Source of the DNA: Mesomycoplasma ovipneumoniae
GTDB lineage: Bacteria > Bacillota_I > Bacilli_A > Mycoplasmatales > Metamycoplasmataceae
Direction of reading: 5' to 3'
Assembly: GCF_030012565.1 (NCBI RefSeq)
Contig: NZ_CP124621.1
Coordinates: 124,001 to 188,000, forward strand
Length of the DNA: 64,000 bases
This document shows, piece after piece, positions 22,211 to 36,124 of this stretch; positions within the stretch are counted from its first letter, which is position 1, and each line of letters starts with the position of its first letter. The notes beneath the pieces are model-generated. The model was not told the DNA's origin. It worked only from the letters and a program-made list of their open reading frames with translations, and made no database searches. Made by a program: the position numbers and the translations under genes.

Positions 22211-23367
22211 GAATTATTTAAAATAGTTTTTCGAGCATTTTCAGGTAAAGATTTGCCATATTCAAAATAATGGCCAATTTCCTTAAAGGCATTTTTACTT
22301 ATTTTTAATTTTTCAAATTCTTCCGGTTCGAGACTTAATTTTATTGGCTGATTTTTCTCAATTTTTTCAACAAAATCAGGATCAGGCACAAATGCTGAAG
22401 AAATTCCGACAAAATCAGAAAATTGAATAGCTTCGACTGATTTTTCTAAGGAATTTATTGAACCACTAGCAATAACCGGGATTTTTCCTTGCAATTTTTC
22501 ATAAACTACATCGGAAATTAAACGGTTAAAATTATTTGATTTTGACCGAACTTTGTCGCGAAAAACGTCAAAGCCCCAACCGGCAATTGCAAGGTAAGAA
22601 ATTTTTATTCCTCTTTTTTCAATTAGATCTAAGAAATCTAGAAAATTTTCGACTGTGTAACCTAAATTATCGCCTCTTCGCTCCTCAGGAGTTGCCCGGT
22701 AACCTAACAAAAAATTAGGATTTTTTGATTTTAAAATAGTTTTTTGCACTTTTTCTAATATTTCTACCAAAAATCGAGATCTATTTTCAATATTTTGACA
22801 GCCATATTTATCATTTCGCTTGTTAGTATAATGTGAGAAAAATTCTTGTGGTAATAATTTTTGCGCTGAAGAAATTTCAACCCCATCAAAACCAGCCTTA
22901 ATTGCCCTTAGACAAGCATCCGCATATTGACTAACAATTTTTTGAATTTGCTTTTGTGTAAGACGAAAAACCTTGTATTTTACGGGATAATTTCGCTTTT
23001 CTGCACTAGGTCCATAGCAAAAACCATCTTTTTCAATTTTTGAAACAGAGTGAGAACCAGCATGAATTAATTGTAAAATTGCGATACTTCCCTTTGATTT
23101 TATTGCCTTTGCAAGTTTTGTTAGACCTTCAATATCGCTGTCATTTTCAATACTATGACCGTATTTGAACAAACTACCTGATTTACAAACGTAAACTCCA
23201 CCTGTAATTGTCATTGGTGCGCTATGAGCTCTTGCACTAAAAAAATCTAAATCTGCTTGGCAAACTTGGCCATTTTCAGAAAGATTAAGATTAATTGGAC
23301 TAAAAACAAATCGGTTTTTTAATGTGAAATTACCAATTTGATACGGTTTAAAAAGTTTGTTTTTCAT
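22195..23367 (-). CDS. Old Yellow Enzyme-family NADH:flavin oxidoreductase
   Basis: 390 residues. Family features: an N-terminal LKNRFVFSPINLN strand, ITGGVYVCKSGS, AILQLIHAGSHS, the DACLRAIKAGFDGVEISSAQKLLPQEFFS helix with the usual downstream NKRNDKYG, and the FMN phosphate region PVIASGSINS with FVGISSAFVPDPDFV. The alpha/beta barrel binds FMN and reduces electron-poor alkenes or similar. It is the last gene of an operon with GcvH-L, a class M sirtuin and a lipoate ligase; such linkage is known for the stress-linked lipoyl/ADP-ribosyl system. It starts 2 nt after the lipoate ligase stop. The physiological substrate is unknown. Confidence 0.88.
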   Translation of the reverse strand: MKNKLFKPYQIGNFTLKNRFVFSPINLNLSENGQVCQADLDFFSARAHSAPMTITGGVYVCKSGSLFKYGHSIENDSDIEGLTKLAKAIKSKGSIAILQLIHAGSHSVSKIEKDGFCYGPSAEKRNYPVKYKVFRLTQKQIQKIVSQYADACLRAIKAGFDGVEISSAQKLLPQEFFSHYTNKRNDKYGCQNIENRSRFLVEILEKVQKTILKSKNPNFLLGYRATPEERRGDNLGYTVENFLDFLDLIEKRGIKISYLAIAGWGFDVFRDKVRSKSNNFNRLISDVVYEKLQGKIPVIASGSINSLEKSVEAIQFSDFVGISSAFVPDPDFVEKIEKNQPIKLSLEPEEFEKLKISKNAFKEIGHYFEYGKSLPENARKTILNNSKKAE

Positions 23368-23369
23368 AT

Positions 23370-24401
<1,032 letters not shown>

Positions 24402-24403
24402 TT

Positions 24404-25267
24404 TTATTCCTGTTCTGTTATTTTTTGTAGCAGTAATTTAACATCCTCATGAAAAAAATAGGATTTTTCAAGAATATCCTTGTTAGTACGGTATTTTTTC
24501 TGATTTATAACTAGATATTTTGCATTTTTGAATTTTTTTGTCATCTCTTGAAACGGCAATTTAATTAATTGCGGGGTCGTAAATCCAACCCCTATTTCAA
24601 GAAAAACTAAGTTTTTATCTTTATTTTTTTCAATAAAATTATTGTAATTTGCTTTTTGGTTGTCGAAGTTTTGGTCTTCAACCATTCCTTTAAACGAAAT
24701 TCTTTTGTTTATTTCTAAAAAGGCATTACATTCTGGGCATTTTGGCAATAAATTATAATCAACCTTCATATTTTTTTGATTTTCTACCATTTTTAGAATC
24801 AATTCATCATCTTGGTATAAAAAATTTTTACACATTTTTGAGCACTGCATTAAATTATATTTACCTTGGATGTAAAAAATTTTTTGATTGTCAAATCCTG
24901 ATTTTTCAAAAAAACTATCAGAATTTGTGGTTATTATAAAAAAATTTTTATTTTCTAAAATTTTTTTCAAATTCAAAAAACTTTCTGATTCTTTAAGATC
25001 TAAAAAATTAACTTTCGCAAATCTACTATGAAAAGCTCAGTATGTTTCTCATGATCCAAAATCATAAAGCGAAGCTTGAAGCATATCTAAAAAATGGTAT
25101 TTTTCGATAAAATCTTTAAAATTATCACTGAATTTTGATCCATAATAATTATTTCCATCTGCACTTGTTAGTCCCGAACCAACTCCAACAACAATTGCAT
25201 CAGCTGAATCAAGGATTTTCTTGATTTTTATCGCTTGATCTAGTGTACTAAAAGTCCTCAAGTTCAT
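24404..25267 (-). CDS. Class M sirtuin (SirTM-type protein ADP-ribosyltransferase)
   Basis: About 287 residues from ATG 25267; a GTG three codons upstream is possible. NAD-binding loop AIVVGVGSGLTSADG replaces the usual GAGxS start, followed by TTNSDSFFEKSG in place of TQNxD. A zinc ribbon is formed by CSKMC and CPEC. The usual catalytic HG is replaced: IQGKYNLMQC has Gln at that position, as in SirTM proteins, which ADP-ribosylate lipoylated GcvH-L instead of deacetylating. The start overlaps the end of gcvH-L by 20 nt and the stop lies 2 nt before lplA. No macrodomain hydrolase gene, the usual eraser partner, is seen in this operon. Confidence 0.85.
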
Positions 25268-25580
25268 CAAATTCACTTTGGTCTATATCTTTTGCTTTAA
25301 AAAGTCAATTTTTATCTGACTCATGCGAATTCAAAATTTTTGGATCCTTTTCAGCTAATTGATTTAGTTCAATAATTCTACATTTTAATGGTGTTTTTAT
25401 TGAAAAAACAGTTTTTGAAGCTTCAATTTTAGCGACAACATCATTTTTTTCTAGTTGTTTTTTATTCGTAAATTTTAAAAATCCGATTGTTCCAAGATCA
25501 TCTTGTAATTCTGCCGTTAAATAGATAGTAAAAATTTCATTTTTTTGTTCAATTATCAAGAAATTAGCAATTTTTTTCAT
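25248..25580 (-). CDS. gcvH: GcvH-like lipoyl carrier (GcvH-L)
   Basis: 110 residues from ATG 25580, chosen for the AGAGGATTGCT ribosome-binding site. It is H-protein-like: ELQDDLGTIGFLKF, NDVVAKIEASKTVFSIKTPLKC with lipoyl-acceptor Lys 56, and ILNSHESDKNW. The Asp pair 27/28 falls where I recall the ADP-ribosylated Asp of staphylococcal GcvH-L. No glycine cleavage genes (P, T) are nearby, so it is probably not a glycine-cleavage component but the carrier of the sirtuin-linked module. It is first gene of the operon. Confidence 0.9.
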
Positions 25581-25996
25581 AGCAATCCTCTTAAATTTTT
25601 TGTTAATATCTAAAATGATATTACCACAAAAAAGCAACTAATGGCAAAAAATCTATAAATATAAATAAATCAGTTCAAAAATTCGATAAATTACTATATT
25701 AATTTCAAAAAAAATCAAGAATACGGCGTCAAATAGAAAGAATGGAGAATCACATTTAAAAACAAAATTATAAACATTCACTACTTTTTTATAAAATTAT
25801 AAAAAATTATTGTAGATAAAATTAAAATTCAGCATGGCTCTAATTAAATAATTTTTACTTTCTTAGCTAATTATAGACATTAATTAAAAAAATAATTTGG
25901 AATGGAAAAATATTTTGCGAAAATGGTATAATAGTAAAAGTTTTAAAAAAAACATTATTAACAATTATCATTATTATTTTTCAGAAAGGTACAATC
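25581..25996. other. Divergent intergenic region
   Basis: It separates the gcvH operon (-) from the secreted-protein/ABC operon (+). Apart from the -10 box at 25927-25932 (TATAAT) for the + strand gene, I see no structured repeat or coding sequence. Confidence 0.5.
25927..25932 (+). promoter_or_regulatory. -10 box of the secreted-protein/ABC operon
   Basis: TATAAT with TTGCGA upstream at 12-nt spacing; AGAAAGG follows as ribosome-binding site before ATG 25997. Confidence 0.45.
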
Positions 25997-26851
25997 ATGA
26001 CTATTTCAAAATTAAAAAAAATTTTAGGCTTCGCATTTATTAGCCTTATTCCTGCAACATTTTTTTCCTATAGTAGCGTCCACAACAACATAAATTTAAC
26101 AAACGAAAAATCACAACCTCAATTATTTTCATATTATAAACTAGACAAAGCATGAAGAGCAACAAAAGCAAAGCGTATTTTAGATGAACTTCGCGAATCA
26201 AATCACAAGGGACTATCTAAAAACAATGATTACAACGGTTACTTTGATCCAGATGATTTTAATCCAGAAGAACTTGATTTTGAAGAAAATCACAAAATCC
26301 GAACAACCGATCAAGGAGAATTAGAAATTCTTATTAAGGGTGTTAAACAAGTTGTATATTGGGGTGGATTATTTTGGCAAGATAAAGCTGCGTGATTAGG
26401 AAGAGCGGAAATTCAGTACACCAAAAACAGAAATTTTTCCAATTATTATAATTATTACTATAATTACAAACCAGATGAAATTAATTTAAAGACGCATTCT
26501 TGAATTTCTGGACTAGCTACCCCGTCTTTTGTAATAAATGGTAAGGTAGCTTATGCTACTAAAAAAAGGGAAGTAGCTGCTGAACTTGGCGCATCAGTAA
26601 AATTTGAATTTAATTCCTATGAATTAATAGAAACTTTTGAAAAAAGAAATACTGATAGACTAGTAATGAATTATCAAGGTGTTGGATGGAATTACAAAAT
26701 ATCAGATTTTGGTCAATATGCAACCGGATTAGTGATAGATGACTATGAATATACTTCAATCGCAACAAATAACCCGCTGATTCGCGACAAAAATTCAAAT
26801 TACAGAGCCTCCATATTCCCGCATTATATGGATAAAAAAAGTAAATTTTAA
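25997..26851 (+). CDS. Secreted protein with lactococcin-972-like traits, upstream of ABC exporter
   Basis: 284 residues. Residues 1-30 form a signal peptide (basic start, then ILGFAFISLIPATFFSY). The mature part is rich in Tyr, Trp, Asn and Lys. A central stretch, GGLFWQDKAAWLG then FSNYYNYYYNYK and LKTHSW, loosely recalls the SNYHH...KTHS core of lactococcin 972, whose family genes commonly precede an ABC transporter with a large-ectodomain permease. The transporter starts 2 nt after this stop, so they are coupled. The protein is longer than typical members of that family. A decayed relative lies at 1664-1824 next to another copy of the transporter. The bacteriocin idea is inference; an unrelated exported protein is equally possible. 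Confidence 0.55.
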
Positions 26852-26853
26852 TA

Positions 26854-29172
26854 ATGATAAAAATAGAAAAATTAACTAAAAAAATTGATAATAAATTTAT
26901 TTTTAATAATTTAAATCTGGAAATTCCTTTAAATAAAATTACATTCGTAATTGGAAAATCTGGAATTGGTAAATCCACACTTATTAATTTAATTGCCGGA
27001 TTTACAAAAAAAGACAGTGGAAAAATTTCTTTTTTTGATGAAAACGGTTCTGAATTGGAAAAACCATTAGTTGATGTTGTTTTTCAAGACTTTAATTTAA
27101 TTGAGTCATTAAGTATAAAAAATAATATTTTAATAGCAAATCACATTTTGAATCGTGAATCAGATGATTTAGAAATACAACAAGCCGCTAATTCTATCGG
27201 TATTGAAACCAACAAACTAGATCAGGTAGCAAAAAATTTATCAGGCGGTGAAAAACAACGAGCTGCATTTTTAAGAAGTTTATCAAGAAAAAGTGATTTT
27301 ATTTTGCTTGACGAACCAACTGGTAATTTGGACCATGAAAATTCCATTGCTTTACTCGATTTATTAGTTAAAGCTTCTGAAAGTAAAACAATTTTAATTG
27401 TTAGTCATGATTTAGAATTAGCAAACCAATATGCCGATCAAATTATTAATTTAGAAGATTTATCCGTTAATGTTATAGAAAATAATAAACAAATTAATAT
27501 TGAATGAAAAAATAAACACTCAAACCTAATATCAAACCAGGTCTATAAAAAGCCTGGTTTCTTACAAAAATTTAAAGTAGCTTTATTGCTTGTGCTCGCG
27601 GATTTTAAATCAAAAATTACGAGTTTTATTTTAGTTTTAGTAACATTTTTTGCTTTAATTTTTAGCATGGTTATTTTCATGAACTTACATGTTTCAGCAA
27701 AAAATATAGTCACTGACACGCTTGCCCAATCAAATTTTGACGCCATTAGAATTCGCGAAAAGGATATTATTTCTTTAGCCCCTGAAGAAATCGACCAACT
27801 TAAAAAGGATAACCCCAAAATAAAACACACTAGTTTACTATATAGTAGCCTTAAAGATTATACATTCATCTATAATGATAACGTTTCTCTCGAGAATCGC
27901 TCTATTCGATCAACTGATGAATCTGATTTTTTTAAAAACAGATTTAGCTCATTTAGTAAAGATGGAAATTTTAGTAATAGGTTTATTACCAATCCAAATG
28001 AAGTTATCCTCTCACAAAAATTAATTGAAGAATTAGAAATTGATAATCCAATTGGAAAAACAATTAAAATTGTTCACCTTAATTCATTAAATTTAGGGCA
28101 AAACCTTGAAGATTTAAATCCCTTTTCTGAATCAGCAACAATTGTGGGAATTTTAGATAAGTCTCTTGATGATGGTAGCAATTTTTCGCTTGTTCACATA
28201 GATAAACTAAAGTCAGTTTATCAAAAATCAAAACAAAATGAAAAAGAAAGTAAGTTTGATGAATTTGAGTTTTTACCTGATGATTATTTTTCATTAGACT
28301 TTGAAAAGTATGTTTTTAGTAGGCCAACAACCGTAGAAACTGACGAGACACTTGCAAAACCCAATAAAATACATAAGTCTTTCTATGAGAATTCAAATCA
28401 AGCCAATTCAATAAACTTGAAAAATGGTAGATTGCCTAAAAATTTTAATGAAATAGCAGTTAGCTCGAATATAACTGACAAAACAGGAAAACTTTTAAAA
28501 ATTTCTAACAATAAAAATACTTTAATTTTTAAAGTTGTTGGAGTTTTTGATCCTGAAAAAGATGACGAAAATATTGCTATTTTTAACAATAATATTGAAA
28601 AATATTCCAACGAATTACTTCCAATAGCTGCTGTGCTTTATTTTGATCATGATAATTTATATAATAATATTACTGATTTTTTAAATAAATATAGCAAACT
28701 CGGTGTTAGTCGTTATTACTCGACAAATGGCGGTCCGGATCAAATTCTAAATCGAGCAATTTCCTCTCAATATGTTTTGTTATTAATTATTTTTGTGTCA
28801 ATAATAATTTTTGGAATAAGTTTGTTAATTTTTGTGTCATTATATGCAACAAATCTTTCTAAATTCAAGAAAAAATCAATTGGTATTCTAAAGTCTCTTG
28901 GTGGGAAAACATCACAAATTTTCTTGTATCATTGATTAAATTTGGTAATACTTTCTGCTTTTGTTTTCGTTTTTGGTATTATATTTTCAATTTCTTTTGT
29001 GCCTTTAATTTATGGTGCAATTTCACATCAAAATTCAATTTTTCCTGATTATCAGCAAATTAGCGTTATTTTTATAATTATCTGGTTTGCTAGTTTCCTT
29101 ATTTTATCAATTATATATTCATTAATTTCTTATATAACTTATAAAAAAGATATTGTGACATTATTAAAATAA
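26854..29172 (+). CDS. Fused ABC transporter ATPase-permease, paralogue 2
   Basis: 772 residues with UGA as Trp. Residues 1-215 are the ATPase (GKSGIGKST, LSGGEKQR, FILLDEPTGNLD, SHD switch). A transmembrane helix near residues 250-275 (FILVLVTFFALIFSMVIF) is followed by an extracytoplasmic domain to ~640, then three C-terminal helices. This is MacB/LolC-type topology with the nucleotide-binding domain at the N-terminus. The gene is 2 nt behind the secreted-protein gene, suggesting that the pair exports, processes or gives immunity to that product. It closely resembles the 1-1585 and 29263 genes. Confidence 0.88.
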
Positions 29173-29262
29173 TTTTTAAAAATTATTAAAACTATATTTT
29201 TTTTATCAAAAGTCTTAATTTTATTATGTTGAATAAGAAGAATACAGCAAACTTGGAGCAAA

Positions 29263-31215
29263 ATGATAAAAATTGAAAATTTAACGAAAAAGATTGATAA
29301 AAAAATCATTTTCGATAATCTAAATCTTGATATACCTTCAAAAAAAATAACGTTTATAATTGGTAAATCAGGGATTGGGAAAACAACTCTTATTAATTTA
29401 ATTGCCGGTTTTACTAAAAAAGATAGTGGAAAAATCTCTTTTTTGGATGAAAATGGCACTGAAATTAAAAAACCATTAGTCGATGTTGTTTTCCAGGACT
29501 TTAATTTAATCACTAATATTTCATCAGAAAATAATATTTTAATTGCAAATAATGTAATAAATAGAGTTTTAGACCCAAAAGAATTGGAACAACAGTCTAA
29601 ATACGTGTCAATTGAAACTCAGCAATTAAAGCAAAATGTAAATAATTTATCTGGTGGCGAAAAACAAAGAATAGCAATTCTCCGTTCACTTTCAAGAGAT
29701 AGTGATTTTATTTTGCTTGATGAACCAACTGGAAATTTAGATTTTGAAAACGGTGTTTCTGTATTTGAAAATCTAAAAAATATTGCAAAAAATAAAACAA
29801 TATTAGTGGTCAGTCACAATTTAGAATTTGCAAAAAAATATGCCGACAAGATCATTCGTATTGAAAAAGGAAAAATTTCCGAAGAAAATATTGACAAAAG
29901 TGAGCAAAATTTAGTAATTAACAATGAAAAAAGTAGTCAATTAGTTTCTTTTAAGAGTTCCTCCTATTCAAAAATTGCGAAAATTAAGCAAGAATTAAAA
30001 ACAGGTTTATTGCTTACTCTGTCAGATTATAAATCAAAATTAGTTTCAACTATTTTGTTTGTAATACTTTTTCTAACAAGTATTTTTGGGACATTATTAT
30101 TTGGTGTTTTAAATTTAAATATTTTTGCTTCTAATTCTCTTAAAGTTAATGAATTGCAACTTGATTCTGTTTTAATTAGCAAAAAATCAGAAAGAGATGT
30201 GGCAACTTTCACACATAATGACATTAATAATCTCAGAGAAAAAAATAAATCAATAAAAAAAATTATTCCTTTCTTTACTTTCCCATCATTAGGTTTTGAA
30301 TATAATGACAAAAGAAAACTTGGAGCACATATTGATTACATTGATGAAAGTGAATTTTTTAAAAATAGGTTCAATTTTGATCAAAAAAATTTAATAGGAA
30401 GAAACATTGAAAACGTAGATGAAATTATAATTTCAAAAGAAGTGGCTACAGAATTAGATATCAAGGAACCAAAAGAACAAGAAATTGCTGTCTTAACTGG
30501 TCCCAAAGATAAAAAAACATTAAAAGTTGTTGGAATAAATAATTTGCTTAATGCAAAAAATTTAAACCTAAGTTTTTTGCATCATAAATTCGGTGAAGAT
30601 ATCGAATTACAGAAAAGTAAAAACAACAAACCAGAAAATTCACAAGCCAGTCAAGGCAAAAAAATAGAACCAATTATTTTAAGGTTGTATTTTGAAAATG
30701 ATAATTTGGAAAATAATATTGATAATTTTATTGAAAATAATAAAGAGTATAATGTTGAATCCTCATTAAAGGGCATATCAAAATTAACTTATAATTTACA
30801 AAATTTTATAAATATAATTGTTGGAGCAATTTTAATTGTTTTTATAGCAATTCTATTAATACAAACGATTTTTTATACAAAAAATCTAACTGATTCAAAA
30901 GTAAAATTAATTGGAATCCTAAAGGCACTTCGGGCTAAGACATGGCAGATTTTTCTTTATCATTGATTAAATATAATTATAATTTCATTTCTAATTTTAG
31001 TCATTAACTTATCAGTGTCTCTCCCCTTAATTCCAAAAATTTACATTCAAATACTCGGTGAAGATGCCATATATCCTTCGACTTCACAAATAGTAATTTT
31101 AATTTTCATAATATGAATAGCAATGTTTTTTATAATTTCGTTTATTTACTTATTGATTTCATGGATTAATTATAGAAAACCTGTCACAAAATTGCTAAAA
31201 TTCGATCAATTTTAA
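29263..31215 (+). CDS. Fused ABC transporter ATPase-permease, paralogue 3
   Basis: 650 residues from ATG 29263 (CTTGGAGC ribosome-binding site) to TAA 31213-31215. The ATPase (GKSGIGKTT, LSGGEKQR, FILLDEPTGNLD) is near-identical to paralogue 2; the extracytoplasmic domain is ~120 residues shorter and more diverged. One helix near 260-285 and three C-terminal helices are present. It follows paralogue 2 by 90 nt without a secreted-protein gene. The conserved ATPase with variable ectodomain suggests duplication followed by specialisation for different cargo. Confidence 0.88.
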
Positions 31216-31244
31216 CGATTACTTTTTAAAAATAGATAATTTGC

Positions 31245-31287
31245 TACCAAATATTTTTTTCAAAATATTTGGTATTTTATTTTTTTT
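31245..31287 (+). terminator. Terminator after the ABC cluster
   Basis: TACCAAATATTTT and AAAATATTTGGTA form a perfect stem, followed by a T-run, 30 nt after the stop. Confidence 0.8.
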
Positions 31288-31497
31288 AGCACCCTGACAA
31301 ACATAGTCAAAAATGCCATATTTTAACATAAGGCTTAATTTTGCTGAGGTAAATCAAAAAAGTGTCTGAATTTTTTAAATCAATATATTAATTTAAGCAA
31401 AAATTGGCCCATTTTTTTTAGTTTTATTCTGTTTAGATTCCTTTAATAGCTGAAAAATGGTAAAATATTACAAAATACAACTAAAAAGGCCTAAAAT

Positions 31498-33232
<1,735 letters not shown>

Positions 33233-33236
33233 AATT

Positions 33237-35735
33237 ATGGAATTAACCAAATCTCAAAGTAATGCGGTTGAACAATTAGTTGAGAAAACAACTTCATATC
33301 TCACTAGTAGCGAAGAAATTAAGACAAAATTAAAAAAAGGAATTTATTTTGAAGCCCCGACAGGATCAGGAAAAACTTTCATGATCCTAAACTATATTGA
33401 TAAATTAATTGAATGAAATAAAGAAAAAGTTGGTAGTAAAGAAATAGTTTTTGTATTTGTAACATTATCAAGTGCTGAATTACCTAAACAAACGGAAGAA
33501 AGATTTAATAAATATAAAATTTTTATAGATAATAAAAATTTAAATATAGAGAGAATTGAAAGTCCCTCAAACTTGAATGGAACGGCAGAATTTGATAAAA
33601 ACTATCAATTTTTTGCCAAGCCTGATTCAGTTTTTATTATGGGTGGAGCATCTTTTAAATCAAATTCTATTTTACGTGAGCAAGGAGCAATTGAAGCATT
33701 TTTGTCTGAAATTAAACAAAAAAGGCAAATTCTTATTTATATAAGAGATGAGGCCCATATTGGTGATATTAACAAAACTTCAAAAGGAAAAAAAGGCAAA
33801 AAAGACAAAGAAGACAAAGAAGACAAAGAAGACAAAGATGGCAAATCTTTTGAAGAAGAAATGCAACAAAATGCAACATTTATATTGAAAATGACAGCAA
33901 CCCCAAAACCTGATTTCCCATTAGTTCGATTATCTGAAGAAGATTTAATAAATGATACAGATTTAAGTGGTCTTAAGAGGATTACACTTTTAAAAGCCAA
34001 AAAACGTCATAATTGTGGCTTAGAAAGTGGTAAAGATTATGATAATGAACAAATTTTGGAAATAGCTTGTCAAAAATTTAAAGAAATTAAAAAACAATAT
34101 AATGATAATATTAAAGAGCCTGATTTAGTCGGTATTAACCCCGCAATGCTAATCCAAATTGATAGTAAAACTAAAAAATATGTGCAAAAATTTTATGAAA
34201 ATGAAGAAAAAATAATTAAAATACTCGAAAAATATAATCTTAGTTGAGTAAAATATTTTGAAAATAAAAAAGAAAGTAATTTGCGTCAAAAATCTAATTT
34301 CACATTACGTGATATTTCTGAAGATATGTCTTCAGTTGATGTAATAATTTTTAAAATTGGCCCAGCAACAGGATGAGATATTCCAAGAGCATGTATGTTA
34401 GTCCAACTTAGAAATATTTCATCTTTTAATTTAGGTGTTCAAACAATTGGCAGAATAAAAAGAAATCCTTGCCCTAAGTATGATTTAAAACTTGATTCCA
34501 TTGCTCATAAATATTTTATTTATAGTAATGTTGATCCTGTGAAAAAAAATGTGCATAAACTTTTTTTGAAGAATGAATATAAAAATGACATACTTATATC
34601 AGGCAAAATCGAATTTTCTGGAACACCTGTTGAAAATAGAAGTAAAATAATTAATGAAGATCAATATTATAACAATTTTGAAAATGAATTTGACAATGAC
34701 CCTATGCGTAAAAAAGTTAAAAAAACTTTTGAAAACCGCTTGGGAGAATATGAAGACGACTATAATGCCAATAAATTTATTTCTATTGATACTGAAGAGT
34801 ATGGTTCAGCAAGATTGATTAAATCCAAAATTTCCAACATTGTTGAATTAGAATTAGCAATTATTAGGCTTAAAAACAATTTAAAAAAATATTTTACTTG
34901 TAAAATTGAAAAGTTTTTTGACCAAATGAAACAAGAATTTTTAAATGACAAAAAAACAAATAAACAAACAGGCAAAAAAACAAATGAAGAACAAATCTTA
35001 GATTTAATTATTTTGTTAAAATATGGGCGAGAACTTGCTAGAATTTATAAAAAAACAATTAAAGATCAAGTTGAAAATGCTCAGTATAAACTTATTTTTA
35101 AAGAGCACCTGCCTGAAGAAATTGAGTTTAATAATACTAAAAAAGATAAATCGGTGAAAACTAATGATTCTTTTGCTTATGAAAAAATTGATGACAAAAA
35201 ATCAAAAAATAACAAAACATCAAAAGATAATCTTCCGTTAGATTCAAAAGCAGAAAAGTTTTTTGCACAAGAATTAATAAAAATTAGTAAAAAAAAGAAA
35301 AATATTCGTTTTTGAGCTAAAAACCCAGCCCATACTAAATTAGGCTTTCAATACATTAACGGAAATGAAATTGCAAATTCATATCCTGATTTTTTGGTTA
35401 GCAAAAATGGGAATTATTTTTATTTTGAAATCAAAAATTATAAAGATTATGATTCTAAAAAAACACAATTATTAATAAGTGGTTATAATAAATATTTCGA
35501 AGAAAATCAAATAAATCAAACAAATCAAAAAAAATTAATCGTAGCTGTTTGTTGAGTTGATGTTGAACAAGAAGAACTTTATTTTGCAGGATCTTCTAAT
35601 GTAGATGAAATTCGAAATAAAATTGATTTTAATGAAATAACAAAGACCGATATCAACAACATTAGCAATGAAGAATTTGAAGAAAAAAGAAAAAAACTTA
35701 TTCCGTCAATGCGTTTAACCAAACTTATAAATTAA
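33237..35735 (+). CDS. res: Type III restriction endonuclease subunit (Res)
   Basis: 832 residues, intact with UGA as Trp. Helicase motifs: FEAPTGSGKTFMI (Walker A, ~40-52), IRDEAHIGD (DEAH box, ~168), LKMTATPKP (motif III, ~215) and FNLGVQTIGRIKRN (motif VI-like, ~400). The C-terminal nuclease reads SYPDFLVSKNGNYFYFEIKN, a PD...(D/E)xK site near residues 715-735. A 9-bp repeat (GACAAAGAA) near 33805 gives KEDKEDKED between the DEAH box and motif III, a variable-length linker. Res needs Mod for activity, so with mod OFF the complex should be inactive. Confidence 0.9.
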
Positions 35736-35756
35736 ATAAAAATAATCTTTCTTAAA

Positions 35757-35797
35757 AACACAAAAAAACCTATAATTCATAGGTTTTTTTGTGTTTT
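35757..35797. terminator. Strong hairpin terminator after res
   Basis: 18-bp perfect arms from AAACACAAAAAAACCTAT to ATAGGTTTTTTTGTGTTT, active on either strand. Confidence 0.8.
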
Positions 35798-35843
35798 TCG
35801 AATAAAAGAGCTTAAATATTTTTATTATTCAATTATTAATTAA

Positions 35844-35880
35844 AGCCATTTTCAAATTTGAAACCAACTTGAAAATGGCT
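35844..35880. terminator. Hairpin downstream of the nagB-fba operon
   Basis: AGCCATTTTCAA pairs with TTGAAAATGGCT. It lies after the stop of the minus-strand gene ending at 35918. Confidence 0.6.
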
Positions 35881-35917
35881 AAATTTATTTAACTTTGTGT
35901 AGAAATTTATTTTTAGG

Positions 35918-36118
35918 TTATTTTTTAAAAAAAAGATAAAAACCTGAAATTATAAAGATAAAACCAAACACAAAAAATATAAAAATTACAAGTCTAATTA
36001 TCTCTTTTTTAAAATCTGATCAGTTTTGATTGCGTTTCTTTTGATAAAATCAAAGAAAAACAGCAATCAAAAAGAGGAAAATGGCAATTAAAATTGAAAA
36101 AATTAAATATAAAATCAT
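35918..36118 (-). CDS. Small two-helix membrane protein
   Basis: 66 residues from ATG 36118 to TAA 35918-35920, with two UGA-coded Trp. Two hydrophobic helices (LIFSILIAIFLFLIAVFL and LVIFIFFVFGFIFIISGFY) are joined by a basic loop (QKKRNQ). The ATG lies 6 nt after the aldolase stop, so it is probably co-transcribed with the sugar operon. The function is not recognisable. Confidence 0.65.
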
Positions 36119-36124
36119 AAGATT

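Noticed and set aside
25265-25276. GTG start three codons upstream for the sirtuin
   Set aside because: Possible, but ATG 25267 is the more usual choice and keeps a short overlap with gcvH-L.
27504-27590. Apparent split of many genes by TGA (for example between the ATPase and permease at 27505)
   Set aside because: Decoding TGA as Trp gives single, conserved full-length proteins throughout, so these are not frameshifts or pseudogenes.
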